Shown: in pieces, positions 36,997 through 46,186 of the stretch
Layout: the number at the start of each line of letters is the position of its first letter
Position numbering within the stretch: position 1 is the first letter of the stretch
Assembly (NCBI RefSeq): GCF_011170125.1
Contig: NZ_BLLN01000002.1
Location: 1,335,501 to 1,399,500, forward strand
DNA length: 64,000 nucleotides
Direction: 5' to 3'
Origin: Streptomyces diastaticus subsp. diastaticus
GTDB lineage: Bacteria > Actinomycetota > Actinomycetes > Streptomycetales > Streptomycetaceae
Made by a program: the position numbers and the translations under genes
The notes under the pieces: model-generated
The model's database searches: none
Seen by the model: only the letters and a program-made list of their open reading frames with translations
What the model was told of the DNA's origin: nothing

Positions 36997-38438
36997 CGCG
37001 TACGGGCCTTCCGGGTGGTGGGGGAGGTGCACGAGCGCGCCGGGCGCGGGCGGCTGCGGGGCCGGAGGGACCGGTCCTCCCCGGAGACCGGGCGTTCGAA
37101 GTGTGAGCGGCTCCGCAGGTGGTGCCAGCACCAGGGAGCGAACTGGAGGAGGAGGCCGGCCAGGCCGAGCAGGGCGGAGGTCCGGGCGGCGGCCGGGGAC
37201 TCGATGCGGACGACCGGCGCCCACCAGAAGGAGAAGCTCGAGGAGAACATCATGAACATCGTGGAGTTGAGTGTCCCGATGCTGCGGGTGAAGAGCGCGT
37301 CCTGCCGTGCCTCCTTCGCCCTGGGCCCGGGAAAAGCGGCGCCGGGGCCCCTGGTGAGACTCGGGGTGAGCGCCACCGCGCTCACCTTCCGCTCCTCGCA
37401 GGGCAGCGGCACCGCACGTCGGAAACGGTCCCATGCCGCCTCCCCGCCCGGCCCCGCGAACCAGTCGGCCCACGCGCCGAGCGGCGCCCGGGCCCCCGAG
37501 GCGTAGCGCAGTTCCACCCCGACCGGTTCGCCGTCGGGGCCCGTCAGCCTGACCACCGCGACAGCTCCCGCAGGGCCGGAGAGGGCACGGCGTACGTCCG
37601 CACCGTACGGGTCGACCACCGACAGCTCGCCAGGGAAGACCCGCAGGACAGCCCGGGAGACGAAACGCCTGGTGGCCACAGTGCCGTCCTCTTCGGGCGG
37701 CCCGGGGCAGGGGGAGATCTCCACGAGCGGGGCCGGATCGAGACGGGCGGCCGAACGGTTGCGCAGGGCCGTGACGCGTCGCACCGCCAGCCGCGCCACG
37801 GGGGCGAGGAACGCTGTCACCGCCGCCAGCAGCATCAGCCAGGGCAGGCTCGCCTCGGAGAAGAACAGCACCGTGAACGCGAGGAACCACACGCCGCCCA
37901 GCGCCATGCGCAGTGCCTGGTACCACAGAGGAAGGGCCGGCCCCGGGCTGAGGAGGAGGGTCAGCTCCTGCCACCAGGGCACGCGTGGCGCGTCGGCCCG
38001 GTCCTGGGTGGTCCGTTCGACCGGGATGCCGCACGCCTTGAACAGGGCGGCGATCCCACTGCGCCGCACCGCCTCCTCGAAGTTCAGCCAGGGCGCGCCC
38101 GCCGGAATCCACTGGTACGGCAGGAGCCGGGCCACCGGGCGCCCCGACGCGTCCAGGAGCCACACCTCACCGGCGCCACGCTCACGGGCGGCCGTCTCGG
38201 CGTCCGGGAAGACCAGCACCGCCCGGCTGATGCCCTGCGGGCCCGACAGCGGGTACCGCCTCTCGCGGCGCTCGCCGAAGAACCCGCGCGAGCGCAGGAC
38301 GAGTGCCTTGCCGTCGAAGAACAGCCGTGACCAGATGCTGATCTCGGCCCCGGACCCCGGTTCGGCCGCGGGGCGGAGCGCCGGCTCCGGCGCCGTGCGA
38401 GGCCGGTCGTGGGGGCGTACCGCGTCGGTGGTGGACAT
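36993..38438 (-). CDS. Membrane protein of unknown function
   Basis: 481 aa. Soluble N-terminal part (about 1-160) with beta-type segments, a membrane pair near ALRMALGGVWFLAFTVLFFS and SLPWLMLLAAVTAFLAPVAR, another soluble part, then hydrophobic helices before a basic tail (RSRSHFERPVSGEDRSLRPR). I chose ATG 38438 (MSTTDAVRPHDRP), though no clear ribosome site precedes it. No known domain recognised. Coupled to the downstream gene. Confidence 0.6.
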   Translation of the reverse strand: MSTTDAVRPHDRPRTAPEPALRPAAEPGSGAEISIWSRLFFDGKALVLRSRGFFGERRERRYPLSGPQGISRAVLVFPDAETAARERGAGEVWLLDASGRPVARLLPYQWIPAGAPWLNFEEAVRRSGIAALFKACGIPVERTTQDRADAPRVPWWQELTLLLSPGPALPLWYQALRMALGGVWFLAFTVLFFSEASLPWLMLLAAVTAFLAPVARLAVRRVTALRNRSAARLDPAPLVEISPCPGPPEEDGTVATRRFVSRAVLRVFPGELSVVDPYGADVRRALSGPAGAVAVVRLTGPDGEPVGVELRYASGARAPLGAWADWFAGPGGEAAWDRFRRAVPLPCEERKVSAVALTPSLTRGPGAAFPGPRAKEARQDALFTRSIGTLNSTMFMMFSSSFSFWWAPVVRIESPAAARTSALLGLAGLLLQFAPWCWHHLRSRSHFERPVSGEDRSLRPRSRPRPARSCTSPTTRKARTR

Positions 38439-38553
38439 CGCTGGGGAACTCACTGCCGTGGGCGGAGGGGGCTGGCGCCCACCGTACGAGAGCCTGCCCG
38501 TACCGTCCACGGGCGGTTCCGGCTGAACCTGCCCGGACGGCGGTCGCCGCCCG

Positions 38554-39489
38554 TCAGCCGTCGGTCCCGTCCTCCTCCAGCAGCCTCCGGAGCTGCGGGG
38601 AGAGTTCGGGTACGGCCGCTCCGGCCGCCTGGGCCGCTCGGAGGTCCGCCAGGTGGCGCAGGGCCGCCTCCCGGCCGCGCTCCTTGCGGACGCCCTGTCG
38701 GTGGCCCAGCACCCAGACGGCGATCGCCGAGGCCAGGCCCAGGACCAGGCCGGCGTAGCCGACCGGCTGGTCCTCGACGTAGGCCCAGACGGCCGCGCTG
38801 GTTCCGGCCAACGCCAGCAGCCCTCCCAACTCGTCGTGCCAGCCGCCCTGACCGGCCGTCCGCTCCCAGGCGGTGACCTCGGCCGGCTTGTGCGGGGGCC
38901 GGACGTCGTCCGCGTCGCGGGGAGCGGACGGCGGCGGTGGCGGAGTCGTGCCCGTGGCGGCTCCGGGCGGCGCGACCTCTGGCAGCGGGTACCAGGGTTT
39001 GCTCGATCCGCCGGCCTTCCCCACCAGCCAGTCCGGTACGTGGGTCAAGGTCAGGCCGTGCGCCTGAGCGAGGGCGAGAACCTCGCGGTAGGCGGCGAGG
39101 ACCGGGTCCCGGCGGGCCCGCTGCCACCGCGCCACGGCCCACCCCATGGCGGCGACCGCCAGAACGGCACAGACGCCCGCGCCGGCGAGGAGGGCCGGGC
39201 GGTGGGCCGTGAGTGGGGGCGAGATCTGGTCGGCGACCGCCAGCCCCGCCGCCACGATCAGGAGCAGGAAGGCGAGGCAGCCGGGGCCGGTCGTGGCCGA
39301 GCCGCCGGCCAGAGCGTCACGTCCCCGCCGCAGTTCTTCCCGCACCTTCTCGTCGTCCGTGAAGTCCACGCCCACCCGCTGCCCCACGCGGCGTACGGCC
39401 TCGTGCAGGGCGGGGTCACGGCGCAGCTCGGCGCCGCCCACCGGAAGCAGTGGCGGGGCGGCCGGGGACGTGTCGCGGCTGTCGGACAT
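38554..39489 (-). CDS. Membrane protein of unknown function
   Basis: 311 aa. Four likely membrane helices in two pairs: GPGCLAFLLLIVAAGLAVAD and ALLAGAGVCAVLAVAAMGWA, then GLLALAGTSAAVWAYVEDQP and GYAGLVLGLASAIAVWVLGH. Between the pairs is a Pro/Ala/Gly-rich linker. ATG 39489 begins MSDSRDTSPAAPPLL. No family recognised. Neighbour context (type VII region) is the only clue to its role. Confidence 0.6.
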   Translation of the reverse strand: MSDSRDTSPAAPPLLPVGGAELRRDPALHEAVRRVGQRVGVDFTDDEKVREELRRGRDALAGGSATTGPGCLAFLLLIVAAGLAVADQISPPLTAHRPALLAGAGVCAVLAVAAMGWAVARWQRARRDPVLAAYREVLALAQAHGLTLTHVPDWLVGKAGGSSKPWYPLPEVAPPGAATGTTPPPPPSAPRDADDVRPPHKPAEVTAWERTAGQGGWHDELGGLLALAGTSAAVWAYVEDQPVGYAGLVLGLASAIAVWVLGHRQGVRKERGREAALRHLADLRAAQAAGAAVPELSPQLRRLLEEDGTDG

Positions 39490-39549
39490 GGCGGGCAGCG
39501 TACCCACTTGCGGGTGACAGGGGTGCCGTCGGGCCAACTTCCGTGCCGG

Positions 39550-41544
39550 TCAACGCTGTTCGGCGGCTCGGCGGAAGTCGCCCCGGTTCACCAGCGGGGC
39601 CAGCGGGCCGCCGGTGAGGGAGCCGTAGCCGGTGGCCGCCCACAGGCTCTGCTCCGGCGGGACCTCGTAGTACGGGACGAGGCGGCCCTCGTGCCGGACG
39701 GTGAGGGACTGCGGGGTGCGGCGGGCCGCGAGGGCGGCGGCGCACTCCGCGCAGACGGCGACCGTCAGCAGGTTCCGGCGGCCCAGCATCCGCCAGGACA
39801 CCTCACCGGCGGTGGCCAGGCCGTGGAACGGGTTGAAAAAGCAGGTCAGCGGCGTGTGCGGCTGGGCGGGGACCGAGCGGCGCGAAAGCAGCCGCCTGCG
39901 GCTGGGCCGGGCCGCGTTCATCGCCGCCCGGATGGGCGCGGTGCCCTCCTCGACCAGGGCGACCACACCGGCGAGGTCGGCGAGGTCGCGGGCGCCGTCC
40001 AGCACGGTCCCGGCGGCGGCGTACGCGTCGAGTGCCCGCTCCATGCCGGGCGTTCCGCCGGGCAGTGCGACCGGGGCCTCCGCGATCAACAGACCCAGCT
40101 CTGGAAGGAGTTCGGCGGTCCTGGCTCGCTTCCGGACGAAGGCCGCCTCCTCGGCGGTGGTGAAGACGGTGCGCGGTTCCGCCCGGCGCTCGCCCGGGTG
40201 GCGCCGGACGTACACCGCGCCGACGGCCGCGCCCACGAACAGCGGCAGCGGGACGAGCCAGTTGACGCTTCCGCCCGCCCCGGCCTGCCCGGCCAGCGCG
40301 ACGACCGCCGCCAGCCCGAGGGCGGCCGAGGCCGCCAGGAGCGGGCCGCGCCGGTCACGGGCTCGGGACGGTTCTGTACGCACCGGCGTCTCCTTGATCT
40401 CGCGGACGAGGGCGTTGAGGCCCCCGTGGACGGCGGGCAGAGGGCCGGCCGCCTCCAGGTACGGCACCCGGGTGTGGCGCGGCCCGGGCAGCAGGAGCAG
40501 GCCGGGGGACGGGCTGACGAAGGGGAGCCGGAGGTAGTCGGAGCACAGGGAACAGACCGGCAGTTCGGTGCCGGGGCCGCCGCCAGGCACCCGCAGCCGC
40601 TCGCGGAGGCTGGCCGGGCCGTGCAGCGGGTTGAGCGCGCAGCAGGCGGCGGCCATCCGCACCGGAGGCCGCGTACCGGGCCGGGCCCCGCAGATGCCGA
40701 GTCCCGCGCGGACGCAGCGGACGAGGATGAGGGCGGCGGCGAGCGCGGCGGGGTCGCGGTCGCGGTGGCCCCTGCCCACCTCGTCCGGGTGGCCGACTGC
40801 CAGCACGGCGGCGTCCAGCCCGGACCAGACCCACTCCCTGGCAGCCCCGGCAGGCAGCGCGGCTGATTCGAACTCGGCCAGTGCAAGCCGCAGTTCGCGC
40901 TGGAGCGCGCCGGTCAGCCAGCGACGGGAAGGCTCGGCCGGCGCGGTGAACACCGGCTGGGCGTCGTCCCGCGCGTACCGCAGGACGAGCGGGACCCCGT
41001 GCCCCAGCCGCCCGCGGACCACGTGGAGTAGCGCGGTGCCGACCCGGAACAGGAGGAGGAGCAGCAGCGCGGCCACCGGCCCGACGAGAAGCACTCCCGG
41101 CCAGAAGTCCCCGGACCACAGCGGCGCCAGCTCCCGTACGCCCTCCCGCCCAGCTCCGGTCCGCTCCCCGGTTGCCCCCAGCGTCCACAGCGCGGCCCCG
41201 GCCACCGCCACGGCCACCCCGGCGGCCGCCCGGGCCTCCCCTCGTGTTGGCCTCAGCGCGGGCGGCTCCTCCTCCGACCCCGCCGCGATCACCCGCCCGT
41301 ACCGGGCCCGGCGTACGACCGTGCCCGACAGCAGGACGCTCAACGGCAGCAGGGCCAGCAGCCCTCCGGTCACGAAGCTCTGGTTCCGCCGCTCGACGGG
41401 CGAGGTGACCCCGTCCGCCCCGGCAAGCACGTGCCGGGCACCGTCCGGCGCGACGACGTGCGCGGCGACCACGAGCCCCGCGCCGAGCGCCAGGGCGAGC
41501 AGCAGCACGGAGAGCCAGGAGGCGGTGGGGCGGCGGTCGGTCAT
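39550..41544 (-). CDS. Large membrane protein with duplicated NPxHG and CxxC modules
   Basis: 664 aa. Four to six membrane helices (first: ASWLSVLLLALALGAGLVVA) separate two copies of a cysteine module: CCALNPLHGPASLRERLR followed by CSLCSDYLRLPF, and later CFFNPFHGLATAGEVSW followed by CAECAAALAAR. Each ends with an aromatic/Pro segment (VPYLEAAG; VPYYEVPPEQS). This internal repeat suggests two metal- or disulfide-bearing domains. ATG 41544 has GGGAG 4 nt upstream. Function unknown. Confidence 0.65.
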   Translation of the reverse strand: MTDRRPTASWLSVLLLALALGAGLVVAAHVVAPDGARHVLAGADGVTSPVERRNQSFVTGGLLALLPLSVLLSGTVVRRARYGRVIAAGSEEEPPALRPTRGEARAAAGVAVAVAGAALWTLGATGERTGAGREGVRELAPLWSGDFWPGVLLVGPVAALLLLLLFRVGTALLHVVRGRLGHGVPLVLRYARDDAQPVFTAPAEPSRRWLTGALQRELRLALAEFESAALPAGAAREWVWSGLDAAVLAVGHPDEVGRGHRDRDPAALAAALILVRCVRAGLGICGARPGTRPPVRMAAACCALNPLHGPASLRERLRVPGGGPGTELPVCSLCSDYLRLPFVSPSPGLLLLPGPRHTRVPYLEAAGPLPAVHGGLNALVREIKETPVRTEPSRARDRRGPLLAASAALGLAAVVALAGQAGAGGSVNWLVPLPLFVGAAVGAVYVRRHPGERRAEPRTVFTTAEEAAFVRKRARTAELLPELGLLIAEAPVALPGGTPGMERALDAYAAAGTVLDGARDLADLAGVVALVEEGTAPIRAAMNAARPSRRRLLSRRSVPAQPHTPLTCFFNPFHGLATAGEVSWRMLGRRNLLTVAVCAECAAALAARRTPQSLTVRHEGRLVPYYEVPPEQSLWAATGYGSLTGGPLAPLVNRGDFRRAAEQR

Positions 41545-41770
41545 CGGGCTCCCCTCATGCCGGTGTGCCCGTCGGCGTTTCCTCCCAAGGACCCTATTAC
41601 CCGCCCTGATGCGCTGACCGTCACCCGCTGGACCGAAAGGCCCGAACCACCTGATCTCGGCCGACTCTCGCAGGCTTCGCCGTACCGCTGCGAGGTGTGT
41701 GGCGGTGGTGCGAGGCTCGGACGGCGATCGGCGGAACACTCGCCGGAACCCGAGAGGAAGGAGCGCCGGG

Positions 41771-42344
41771 GTGGGCGGGCTCGACAGGACGCGCGGCGTG
41801 CGGCTGAGGCGGTCGGCGGCCGCAATGGCGTTGTCAGGGATGCTGGCCGGCTGCGGGCTGAGCGAGCCGAAGCAGACCTACGAGCAGGCGTACGAGGCGA
41901 TGCGTCCGGATGCCATGGCGGCGATGAAGGAGGCGTGGCCGGGTGTGGAGATGGAGAAGGACTCCGGTGGCACTGAAGAGTGCGGAGGGCTGGACATCAG
42001 CGCGGACAAGGATGCGAGCAAGCTGTCGGCGCACGTGACTTATCGGGGAAATATCCGGCCGGGGGACGAGCGCAGCCTTGCGGAGTTGGCGCGAGCGGCC
42101 GGGAAGCGACCTGATGGAGCGCGGGTGGCGCAGTGGCGTCGAGGGGAGAATACCGGACGAGGAGGGCCTGAAATTTTCGGTGAAATCCTCTAGCAGAGTG
42201 AGATTGCAGATGGAAAAGCCCGGGGTTCATGGCTGGGTCGTCGTGTTGTTGCACGCGGACGAGCCGAATGATTACGGTGTTTCGATGTCCGTGTCCACGA
42301 AGTGCCTGCGAAACCCCGCATGGGGAAACGGGGAGGAGAGGTGA
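41771..42344 (+). pseudogene. Frameshifted lipoprotein, paralogue of the gene at 45575-46186
   Basis: GTG 41771 (AAGGAG 7 nt upstream) opens a lipoprotein with lipobox GMLAGCG. It matches the intact paralogue closely up to LAELARAAGKR (compare LADLVRAVGAR). An extra base near 42110 then moves the frame, and the match resumes in another frame (ERGWRSGVEGRIPD; VHGWVVVLLHADEP; STKCLRNPAWGNGEER). As read, translation stops at 42193. Correcting one base would restore about 190 aa. Either decay or a sequencing error. Secreted or surface role in the type VII neighbourhood is plausible. Confidence 0.7.
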
Positions 42345-42390
42345 TGGCCCAGCCTGCGGGAGGCCCGACCTCGCCGCGCACCGGCGGTCA

Positions 42391-42630
42391 CTAGTTCGTT
42401 TTGTCGACCTCCTTCAAGGCCAGCGCAGCGGATTTCTGTTCCAAGGAGGCGGCCGCTACTCGGAGCTTGGCCGTGTGCACCCGGAGTTCACCCCGTATGC
42501 GGGTCGCGGTGGGGCCCTGCCACCGATCCGCTGACGAAGGCTTCTCGTCTTTGGCGATTCGGGTGGCCTCCTCCAAGAGCCCTCCGACGTCGTCCGCGAG
42601 CTTGCGCAACTCGATGTGCTTTTTCGGCAC
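42391..42630 (-). CDS. WXG100-like protein
   Basis: 79 aa from GTG 42630, which has GAGGGGGA 6 nt upstream. Starts KKHIELRKLADDVGGLLEEA, W-Q-G turn in ADRWQGPTATRIRGEL, second helix LRVAAASLEQKSAALALKEV. An upstream in-frame ATG (42747) would add a Pro/Thr-rich extension without a ribosome site. Divergent from the alpha/beta hydrolase gene and probably its export partner. Confidence 0.7.
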   Translation of the reverse strand: MPKKHIELRKLADDVGGLLEEATRIAKDEKPSSADRWQGPTATRIRGELRVHTAKLRVAAASLEQKSAALALKEVDKTN

Positions 42631-42920
42631 GGTAATTCCCCCTCGTGCGAGGCTTGATGTCCCCGGTGTGGTGCCGGGGATTGCCTGGCGGGCCACGGTA
42701 GTCGGTCGGGAAGCGGTAGGTTTCATTCCTCCCGGTTCGGCCATCACATTTCAGCCCCCTGCGCGCGAAAAGTGTGCCAGACGCGCTTAGCCCATGGCCC
42801 GACCCATCGCAGGTCGTGTGGTGGCGCTGTCAGGGAAGGCCGCTCAACCCAGGTGCGTTTACGGCCAGTTCAGTCGCTTTCCGGCGTCGGCGCGACTGGT
42901 GGCAGATACCTTTCCGGGCC
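42631..42920. other. 290-bp divergent spacer, no gene seen
   Basis: Lower-GC DNA between the WXG100-like and hydrolase genes. Should hold both promoters; I cannot place the -10 boxes with confidence. Confidence 0.4.
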
Positions 42921-44819
42921 ATGGGAATGGTTCTCGCTGATCCGGTGATGCTGGAGAAGCTCGCCGCGTCGATGGATCGCACCGCCAAGGAGATCCCCGC
43001 GCTGAGGAGGAAAGCGTCCGAACTGGATGTCCTGAGCGAGGTCGGCCACCTGTCGCCGCTGCTGAGCTATCTGAACGAAACGGCCCGTGAACTGCGGAAG
43101 AAGGCCGGCATTCTGCGCACACCGTCGGAGTCCCCCTTCGGCGCACTCGCGCAGTACGGGTTACCCGCCGGGTTGGCGCGCAAGCCGGGTGCGGGCAAGG
43201 AGTTCGAGGCCGGGCTGAAGAAGGTTCTGGCCAAGTACGAAACGGCCGTGCCGGAGGCGCGAGCACGGGCGGTCAAGGACTACGTGGAAGGTCTCACGCC
43301 CGAGCAGCAGGCCGCGTTGGTGGTCGCCGACCCGGCGACGGTCGGCAACCTTGACGGTGTGCCGCCGCCCCTCAGGTTCGCGGCCAACCGGATCTCCATA
43401 CAGCGGCAGTACGAGAAGGAGAAGCGCCACTTGGAGGGGCTTGCGGCCGACGGCCCCGCCTCTCACCGCTCCTTGGTGCGACTGAAGGCGCTGGCGCAGT
43501 TCCTCGCCCCGCGGACACAGAAGACCAGGAATCCGAAGGACGGTTCGCCGGTTTACAGCGACGTGCCGCGCCAGTTTCTGGTCTTCCAGCCCGATGCGGG
43601 CTCCGTCGCGGACCCTGAACAGTCTCCCTTCGCGGACGGAAAGGTAGCCGAGGTTGTCGGGAACCTGGAGACCGCGAAAGACGTGGCCTTCCGCATCCCG
43701 GGAATAACCAATCGTCTCGACAACTTTCAGGGTTTCACTCAGGGAGCCTTCGATCTGATGGCTGACCCGAAAGGGTTCGAGCGAACTGACGGCGCTGTGG
43801 TCAGTTGGCTGGGGTATGACACGCCAGAGCTAGGAGATTCGATCGACCCGGCGAAGGCCGAGGCAGGCGGGCGTGACCTCGGAGTCTTCCGGCGTGGAAT
43901 CGACGTGAATCTGCGTCCTGACGTGACGACGGGGATATTCGCGCACAGTTACGGCACTCTGGTCACAAGTAAGGCGTTGCAGTACGGGATGGACGACGTC
44001 AACAAGGTTGTCTTCATGGGTAGCCCAGGGCTCGGCCCCAATATTCGCAGCATGGCAGATTTCGACATGCCGAATACGCAATTCTTCGCCATGCGTGCCC
44101 CCGAGGATGTGGTTTCTTATACCCAAGGTCACGGAGGCGACCCGGCGGATTTCCCGGATGCCATACGGTTGGGGACCAAGGGGGCGGTCGGTCATTCCGA
44201 GTACTACAAGTTGGGAAAGGGGGGTCTGGGAAATTTGAGGAGGGTCTTCGCCGGTGAGAACGACCAACTGGAGACCACCGACACCACCCTGGACGAGGAG
44301 ATGATCGGCGCAACCGAAGTCCGCAGCCTCGTCGGATTTCTCCAGGAGCGCCTGACGCCGGACGAAGTCGCCCGTCTCGGTGGGGACATCGACCCGATCG
44401 CCCAGGGCATCGTCAGCGGACGGATGGGTTTCACCGACGCGGCGGGGCCCCTGTACGTGAGTCTCAAGGACCACGACCTCCTGGACAAAGTACCGCCCAG
44501 CGAGCTGTTCTCCGAGGTCACGTCGCTGGCGAGTGACGTCGCGGCGAAGGAGACCAACAAGAGGATGCTGGCGGGAGGTTCCTCGGAGGAGAAGGCGATC
44601 CTCTACGCGGGTGCCGCCAAGGCCGCCTCGTGGGGTCTGGCCGAGGTCGTCACCCAGCCTCTGGAGGTCGCCGCCAAGGGCACCCGCGCGGTCAACAACT
44701 GGACGCAGTTCGCGGAAGTCCTGGCTGAGGGCGACCTGAACACCGAAACCTGGAAGAAGTCCCTCGACAAGGGCTCTGACGCGGTGACCGCGACCATCGA
44801 CCTGCTGAACCCCTTCTGA
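42921..44819 (+). CDS. Alpha/beta hydrolase (DUF1023-type), candidate type VII effector, with a TTA codon
   Basis: 632 aa. The nucleophile elbow AHSYGTLV is at residues 341-348 (Ser343), matching DUF1023-type hydrolases; a downstream HSEYYKL may hold the His. The N-terminus (MLEKLAASMDRTAKEIPALR) is a helical hairpin of the kind that carries proteins into the type VII channel. Likely a secreted esterase or lipase. A TTA leucine codon (43161-43163, residue 81) makes translation depend on the bldA tRNA. Codon use is clearly lower in GC than core genes (many AAT, TTT, ATA). ATG 42921 has no obvious ribosome site; ATG 42927 is possible. Confidence 0.75.
   Translation: MGMVLADPVMLEKLAASMDRTAKEIPALRRKASELDVLSEVGHLSPLLSYLNETARELRKKAGILRTPSESPFGALAQYGLPAGLARKPGAGKEFEAGLKKVLAKYETAVPEARARAVKDYVEGLTPEQQAALVVADPATVGNLDGVPPPLRFAANRISIQRQYEKEKRHLEGLAADGPASHRSLVRLKALAQFLAPRTQKTRNPKDGSPVYSDVPRQFLVFQPDAGSVADPEQSPFADGKVAEVVGNLETAKDVAFRIPGITNRLDNFQGFTQGAFDLMADPKGFERTDGAVVSWLGYDTPELGDSIDPAKAEAGGRDLGVFRRGIDVNLRPDVTTGIFAHSYGTLVTSKALQYGMDDVNKVVFMGSPGLGPNIRSMADFDMPNTQFFAMRAPEDVVSYTQGHGGDPADFPDAIRLGTKGAVGHSEYYKLGKGGLGNLRRVFAGENDQLETTDTTLDEEMIGATEVRSLVGFLQERLTPDEVARLGGDIDPIAQGIVSGRMGFTDAAGPLYVSLKDHDLLDKVPPSELFSEVTSLASDVAAKETNKRMLAGGSSEEKAILYAGAAKAASWGLAEVVTQPLEVAAKGTRAVNNWTQFAEVLAEGDLNTETWKKSLDKGSDAVTATIDLLNPF
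43161..43163 (+). promoter_or_regulatory. TTA (bldA-dependent) leucine codon
   Basis: In frame with ATG 42921, in YGLPAGLA. It is the only in-frame TTA I found in the window. In streptomycetes TTA codons need the developmentally expressed bldA tRNA. Confidence 0.7.
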
Positions 44820-44873
44820 CCCGCAGATCCCGCACGGCACGTCCCCTCCTCCTAGGTGAAAGATGCGCGCCCC

Positions 44874-45578
44874 ATGCCACAGAAGCCGTCCAGTCCCGGC
44901 CCGTCCCAGCTCGCCGAAGCCGTCAGGCCGGTGATCGACTCGGTACTGCCCGGGGCCGAGGTGACCCTGATCAGTTCCCCCCTGTCCGTCCACGGCGTGG
45001 CTGTGACGGCCGTCAGCTCCGTGGACACGCGTACGGCCGACCAGCTCTACGACGCCTTCGCCTCCCGCCTGCGGGAGGACGGCTGGTCGGTGGACGAGCG
45101 GCCGAGGGCGGCGGACGAGCCGTATGTGGTGGCGGGCAAGGCCGGCCTGGGTGCCGCCGGCTTCAGTTGCCGACCGGGAGGCGTCTTCTTCAGCCTGCTG
45201 CCGGACAGCACCCGCGAGAGGCCGGCCGGGGTGGACCTGCCCAACGAGCGGGAAGCGGCACAGCGAGCGGTCGCCGCCGAGATCCGGGAGGCGATCGGGG
45301 CGGCCTTCCGTCGGCCCGTCCACCCGGACGACCTCTTCGGCGAGCCGGAACCCGGTTCTGTACGGGTAGCGGGATGGCCCCGGGGTGGGGACGGGCCGGA
45401 CAATGAGGCAGCACTGGAAGCGAGTTCCGCGTATCTGCGAGCGCGTGGCTGGCAGGACCTCCCCGAGCCGACGGACAGCGACGACCGTTCCGTGAGCCTC
45501 TACCGGGAGGGAGTGAAGGGTGCCCGCCTTTACGCGGCCAACGGGCAGCTCATCTTCACCGGGGAGGTCAGGGGATGA
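44874..45578 (+). CDS. Unknown secreted-region partner protein
   Basis: About 234 aa, no signal peptide or membrane helix. Mixed alpha/beta pattern with LAEAVRPVIDSVLPGAEVTL at the start and strands such as VSLYREGVKGARLYA near the end. The start is uncertain: ATG 44874 (MPQKPSS) or GTG 44856. It follows the hydrolase by about 55 nt and overlaps the lipoprotein gene by ATGA, so the three are probably one operon. It may protect the producer from, or chaperone, the hydrolase. No family recognised. Confidence 0.6.
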   Translation: MPQKPSSPGPSQLAEAVRPVIDSVLPGAEVTLISSPLSVHGVAVTAVSSVDTRTADQLYDAFASRLREDGWSVDERPRAADEPYVVAGKAGLGAAGFSCRPGGVFFSLLPDSTRERPAGVDLPNEREAAQRAVAAEIREAIGAAFRRPVHPDDLFGEPEPGSVRVAGWPRGGDGPDNEAALEASSAYLRARGWQDLPEPTDSDDRSVSLYREGVKGARLYAANGQLIFTGEVRG

Positions 45579-46186
45579 CGGCGACACGGACGCCCAGATT
45601 CCCGGGGCGGGCGACCTACCGGCAGGCGGCGGTGGTGCTCCTGGTCTCCGGCCTGCTGGCCGGGTGTGGTCTGGGAGAACCGGACCAGACCTACCAGCAG
45701 GCGTACGACGCGATGTATCCGGACGCGAAGGCGGCGACGGAAGCGGCTCTGCCCGGGGTGGAGGTGGAACAACTCACCCGGGACACTACGGAGTGCGGGG
45801 GGCTGGACGTCTCCGCGGACAAGGATGCCAGCAAGCTGAGCGCGTATGTGACGGTCGGCGGTGAGGTGGATGCCGACGACCGGCGCAGCCTCGCGGATCT
45901 GGTGCGAGCGGTGGGGGCGCGGCTGGTGGATCAGGGATGGAGGGCCCAGATTCCGGACCGTTCTGTCGTCGGCGGTGAATCGCCGGCGCCGGAGGGGGAG
46001 CTCGCCTTGACGGAGAACTCCGAGGAGGCCGCTGAGATGTCACTGCGGAAAGCGGATGTGCACGGTTGGGTGAACATCCGGGCCGATGTGGTGGAAGGGT
46101 TCGACTGGCGTGAGGTCACTACGTCCGTGGCTACGAAGTGCCTGCGCAACTCCGAGTGGAAGGAGGGCGAGGACCAAATCTGGTGA
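45575..46186 (+). CDS. Lipoprotein of unknown function, intact paralogue
   Basis: 203 aa. Signal peptide with lipobox GLLAGC (Cys31) after hydrophobic VVLLVSGLLAG. Mature part includes DQTYQQAYDAMYPDAKAA, DTTECGGLDVSADKDASKL and STKCL-like VATKCLRNSEWKEG, with Cys residues that may pair. It overlaps the previous gene (ATGA). The frameshifted copy lies at 41771-42344 on the other side of the hydrolase, so the locus looks duplicated. Possibly an outer-face immunity factor, by position only. Confidence 0.75.
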   Translation: MTATRTPRFPGRATYRQAAVVLLVSGLLAGCGLGEPDQTYQQAYDAMYPDAKAATEAALPGVEVEQLTRDTTECGGLDVSADKDASKLSAYVTVGGEVDADDRRSLADLVRAVGARLVDQGWRAQIPDRSVVGGESPAPEGELALTENSEEAAEMSLRKADVHGWVNIRADVVEGFDWREVTTSVATKCLRNSEWKEGEDQIW

